From Acidobacteriaceae bacterium (GTDB lineage: Bacteria > Acidobacteriota > Terriglobia > Bryobacterales > Bryobacteraceae), in the NCBI GenBank assembly GCA_019239585.1, contig JAFAZU010000560.1, forward strand, positions 1 to 7,603: a stretch of DNA of 7,603 nt, read 5' to 3'. Position 1 is the first letter of the stretch. Every line of letters begins with the position of its first letter. Below, piece after piece: positions 6,751-7,603 of this stretch. The translations under genes were made by a program, and so were the position numbers. A model generated the notes under the pieces. It ran no database searches. It was not told the origin of the DNA and worked only from the letters and a program-made list of their open reading frames with translations.

Positions 6751-7158
6751 TTACTCAAGGGAAAGGTTCGGCCCTCCCAGCCGAGAGCGCACCTGCACGT
6801 CCCTAAGCTTGTGATCGGAATCAAAAACAAAGGAGAGCAGGCAGATCTCTCGAACCAAATTCCAAGCAGGAGGGTGAGTGCCGATCACACAATTCAGTTG
6901 ACCTTCCTGCTCCCGCCACCGGCAGGTGCTGTTGCCGTCCTGTCCGACTCCTCGACTCTGCAAATACCGGTCGACCTCCTGTTTGGTACTTCCGAGAGGA
7001 ACTTGATGCAGAATGGCAGATTGCACATGATTGGGAACCGCCCCCATGTAAGCGGGCATTTCGAAATCCTTCCGGACCTCTCTATGTAGGGAAAGAACAC
7101 CCGTGACACAGGTTAGAAAAATCAAACAAAGTATAGCGCCCGTGAAAACGACTTTCAT
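6751..7158 (-). CDS. Small exported or membrane-anchored hypothetical protein
   Basis: An unrecognised 135-residue protein. Residues 3-24 form one hydrophobic segment after a lysine, so it is either a signal peptide or an N-terminal anchor. C17 lacks a proper lipobox (the residues before it are F-L-T), so I do not call it a lipoprotein. The mature part has VPLGSTKQEVDRYLQSRG (53-70), reminiscent of the 'G-x-T-x-x-E-V' start of SmpA/BamE-like domains. It then has cysteines C79, C90 and C106 and a closing strand pattern LLSFVFDSDHKLRDVQVRS (107-125) that also fits that fold. The relationship is only suggestive. ATG start with a weak site (GAGAA) upstream. Its stop codon TAA (6751-6753) is the first triplet outside the IS982 element and part of the target duplication, so the insertion spared the coding sequence. 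Confidence 0.65.
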   Translation of the reverse strand: MKVVFTGAILCLIFLTCVTGVLSLHREVRKDFEMPAYMGAVPNHVQSAILHQVPLGSTKQEVDRYLQSRGVGQDGNSTCRWREQEGQLNCVIGTHPPAWNLVREICLLSFVFDSDHKLRDVQVRSRLGGPNLSLE

Positions 7159-7310
7159 GCTTAAGTTCTCTAGGGTTATGGGATCAGCATTAAGTTCTAG
7201 GCACAGATCATGACATTATGAGGAGCGATGCCGTATCACAAACGCGTCTGGAGTCAGTATAAAAGCGTTGACCTTGGGGCGGCCTTAAGGTTCTCTAAAG
7301 GATAACTAAA
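7159..7310. other. Intergenic region between the small exported protein gene and the IS1380-type element
   Basis: This stretch holds the repeat motifs reported separately and presumably the promoter of the gene that starts at 7158. Apart from a weak TTGTGA and CATAAT pair with only 15 nt between them (minus strand, 7241-7215), I see no convincing promoter, terminator or RNA gene. It is richer in A and T than the flanking genes. Confidence 0.4.
7161..7297. repeat. Three copies of a TTAAG(G)TTCT-type motif upstream of the small exported protein gene
   Basis: TTAAGTTCTCTA (7161-7172), TTAAGTTCTAG (7190-7200) and TTAAGGTTCTCTA (7285-7297) lie in the same orientation. The first two share nine exact bases 29 bp apart, and the first sits 2 nt upstream of the start codon at 7158. 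They could be operator-like iterations, or chance in an AT-richer stretch. Confidence 0.3.
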
Positions 7311-7603
7311 CCTGGATTTCTCACGAGGGTCAAGGAGCGCAGGGGAGTGCAGTATCCGAACAGATTTAGCAGAACGGAAGGAGCACTCGGACGTGAGCGG
7401 ACACACTTTCCCCGAGATGATCCCGAGAAGCAGCGAAATTGTCAAAGAACAGTCCACCGCTTTTTGTGCAGCGGGCGCGGACTCAACAACGCAGAGTGGA
7501 GTAGACGTGAGCAAATAGCGGTGCCGCCGCATGGGCGCTGGCCAGCGATATCCAGATCTTGCGAACGCTGACGCGCACCATCGCTCCGATTTTGAGCAAT
7601 CGC
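7311..7603 (-). mobile_element. 3' end of an IS1380-family insertion sequence, cut by the window edge
   Basis: The C-terminal transposase codons at 7483-7603 identify the family. The element should continue to a terminal repeat some 100-200 bp past the stop codon. A plausible tip is CCTGGATTTCTCACGAGGG starting at 7311: it begins with CCT as other IS1380-type ends do, and follows an AT-rich flank (AACTAAA). The other end lies outside the window, so the boundary is an inference. Confidence 0.4.
7483..7603 (-). CDS. IS1380-family transposase, C-terminal fragment (rest beyond the window)
   Basis: On the minus strand, frame starting at 7602, the last 39 codons before TGA (7485-7483) read RLLKIGAMVRVSVRKIWI, then SLASAHAAAPLFAHVYSTLRC. 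The RLLKIGA-x-VR-x-SVR signature followed by an LASA-like strand and a LFA-x-V-x-x-x-LR tail is the typical end of IS1380-family DDE transposases. The catalytic residues lie upstream, outside this sequence, so intactness cannot be judged. The tail reaches the usual stop position, with no sign of early truncation at this end. Confidence 0.75.
   Translation of the reverse strand, partial: RLLKIGAMVRVSVRKIWISLASAHAAAPLFAHVYSTLRC

Noticed and set aside
7215..7241. TTGTGA and CATAAT as a minus-strand promoter for the small exported protein
   Set aside because: The 15-nt spacer is too short and the -35 match weak, so I did not list it as a promoter.
7228..7305. A 25-codon plus-strand frame preceded by AGGAG
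   Set aside because: The spacing from AGGAG to ATG is only 2-3 nt, the peptide (MPYHKRVWSQ...) is not recognisable, and such short frames are common by chance.
7254..7532. A 92-codon minus-strand open frame at the right end
   Set aside because: It overlaps the IS1380 transposase tail in a different frame and covers the expected non-coding end of that element; no family resemblance.

Overview
The window is a GC-rich bacterial segment of mostly ordinary chromosomal genes, interrupted near its right end by insertion-sequence debris. The mix of genes fits a soil-type acidobacterium: a Tat-exported IorAB-type molybdenum hydroxylase, a secreted thiol glutathione peroxidase, Kup, and a small Usp-like protein of a kind I associate with Acidobacteriota. 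The phylum is an inference from gene flavour, since there is no rRNA or other marker here.

Left part (36-3433, all minus strand): a probable transcription unit in the order gpx-like peroxidase, 2Fe-2S subunit (IorA-like), molybdopterin subunit (IorB-like). The last two are 2 bp apart, and the Shine-Dalgarno of iorB lies inside the last codons of iorA. The molybdenum enzyme carries a twin-arginine signal and the peroxidase a Sec signal, so both probably act outside the cytoplasm. No FAD subunit or maturation (XdhC/CoxI) gene is visible.

Middle part (3683-6298): a 145-residue Usp-like protein on the plus strand, apparently leaderless, converges on a full-length kup potassium transporter on the minus strand. 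Between them is a short degenerate reading frame whose translation repeats the end of the Usp-like protein. It looks like the tail of a lost tandem paralogue.

Right part (6299-7603): a 452-bp internally deleted IS982-family element sits between kup and an uncharacterised small exported protein (6751-7158, minus). It has candidate terminal inverted repeats and a near-perfect target duplication, and it inserted exactly at the stop codon of that small gene. The window ends inside the C-terminus of an IS1380-family transposase. I see no CRISPR array, tRNA, rRNA, defence system or other clearly new multi-gene system.
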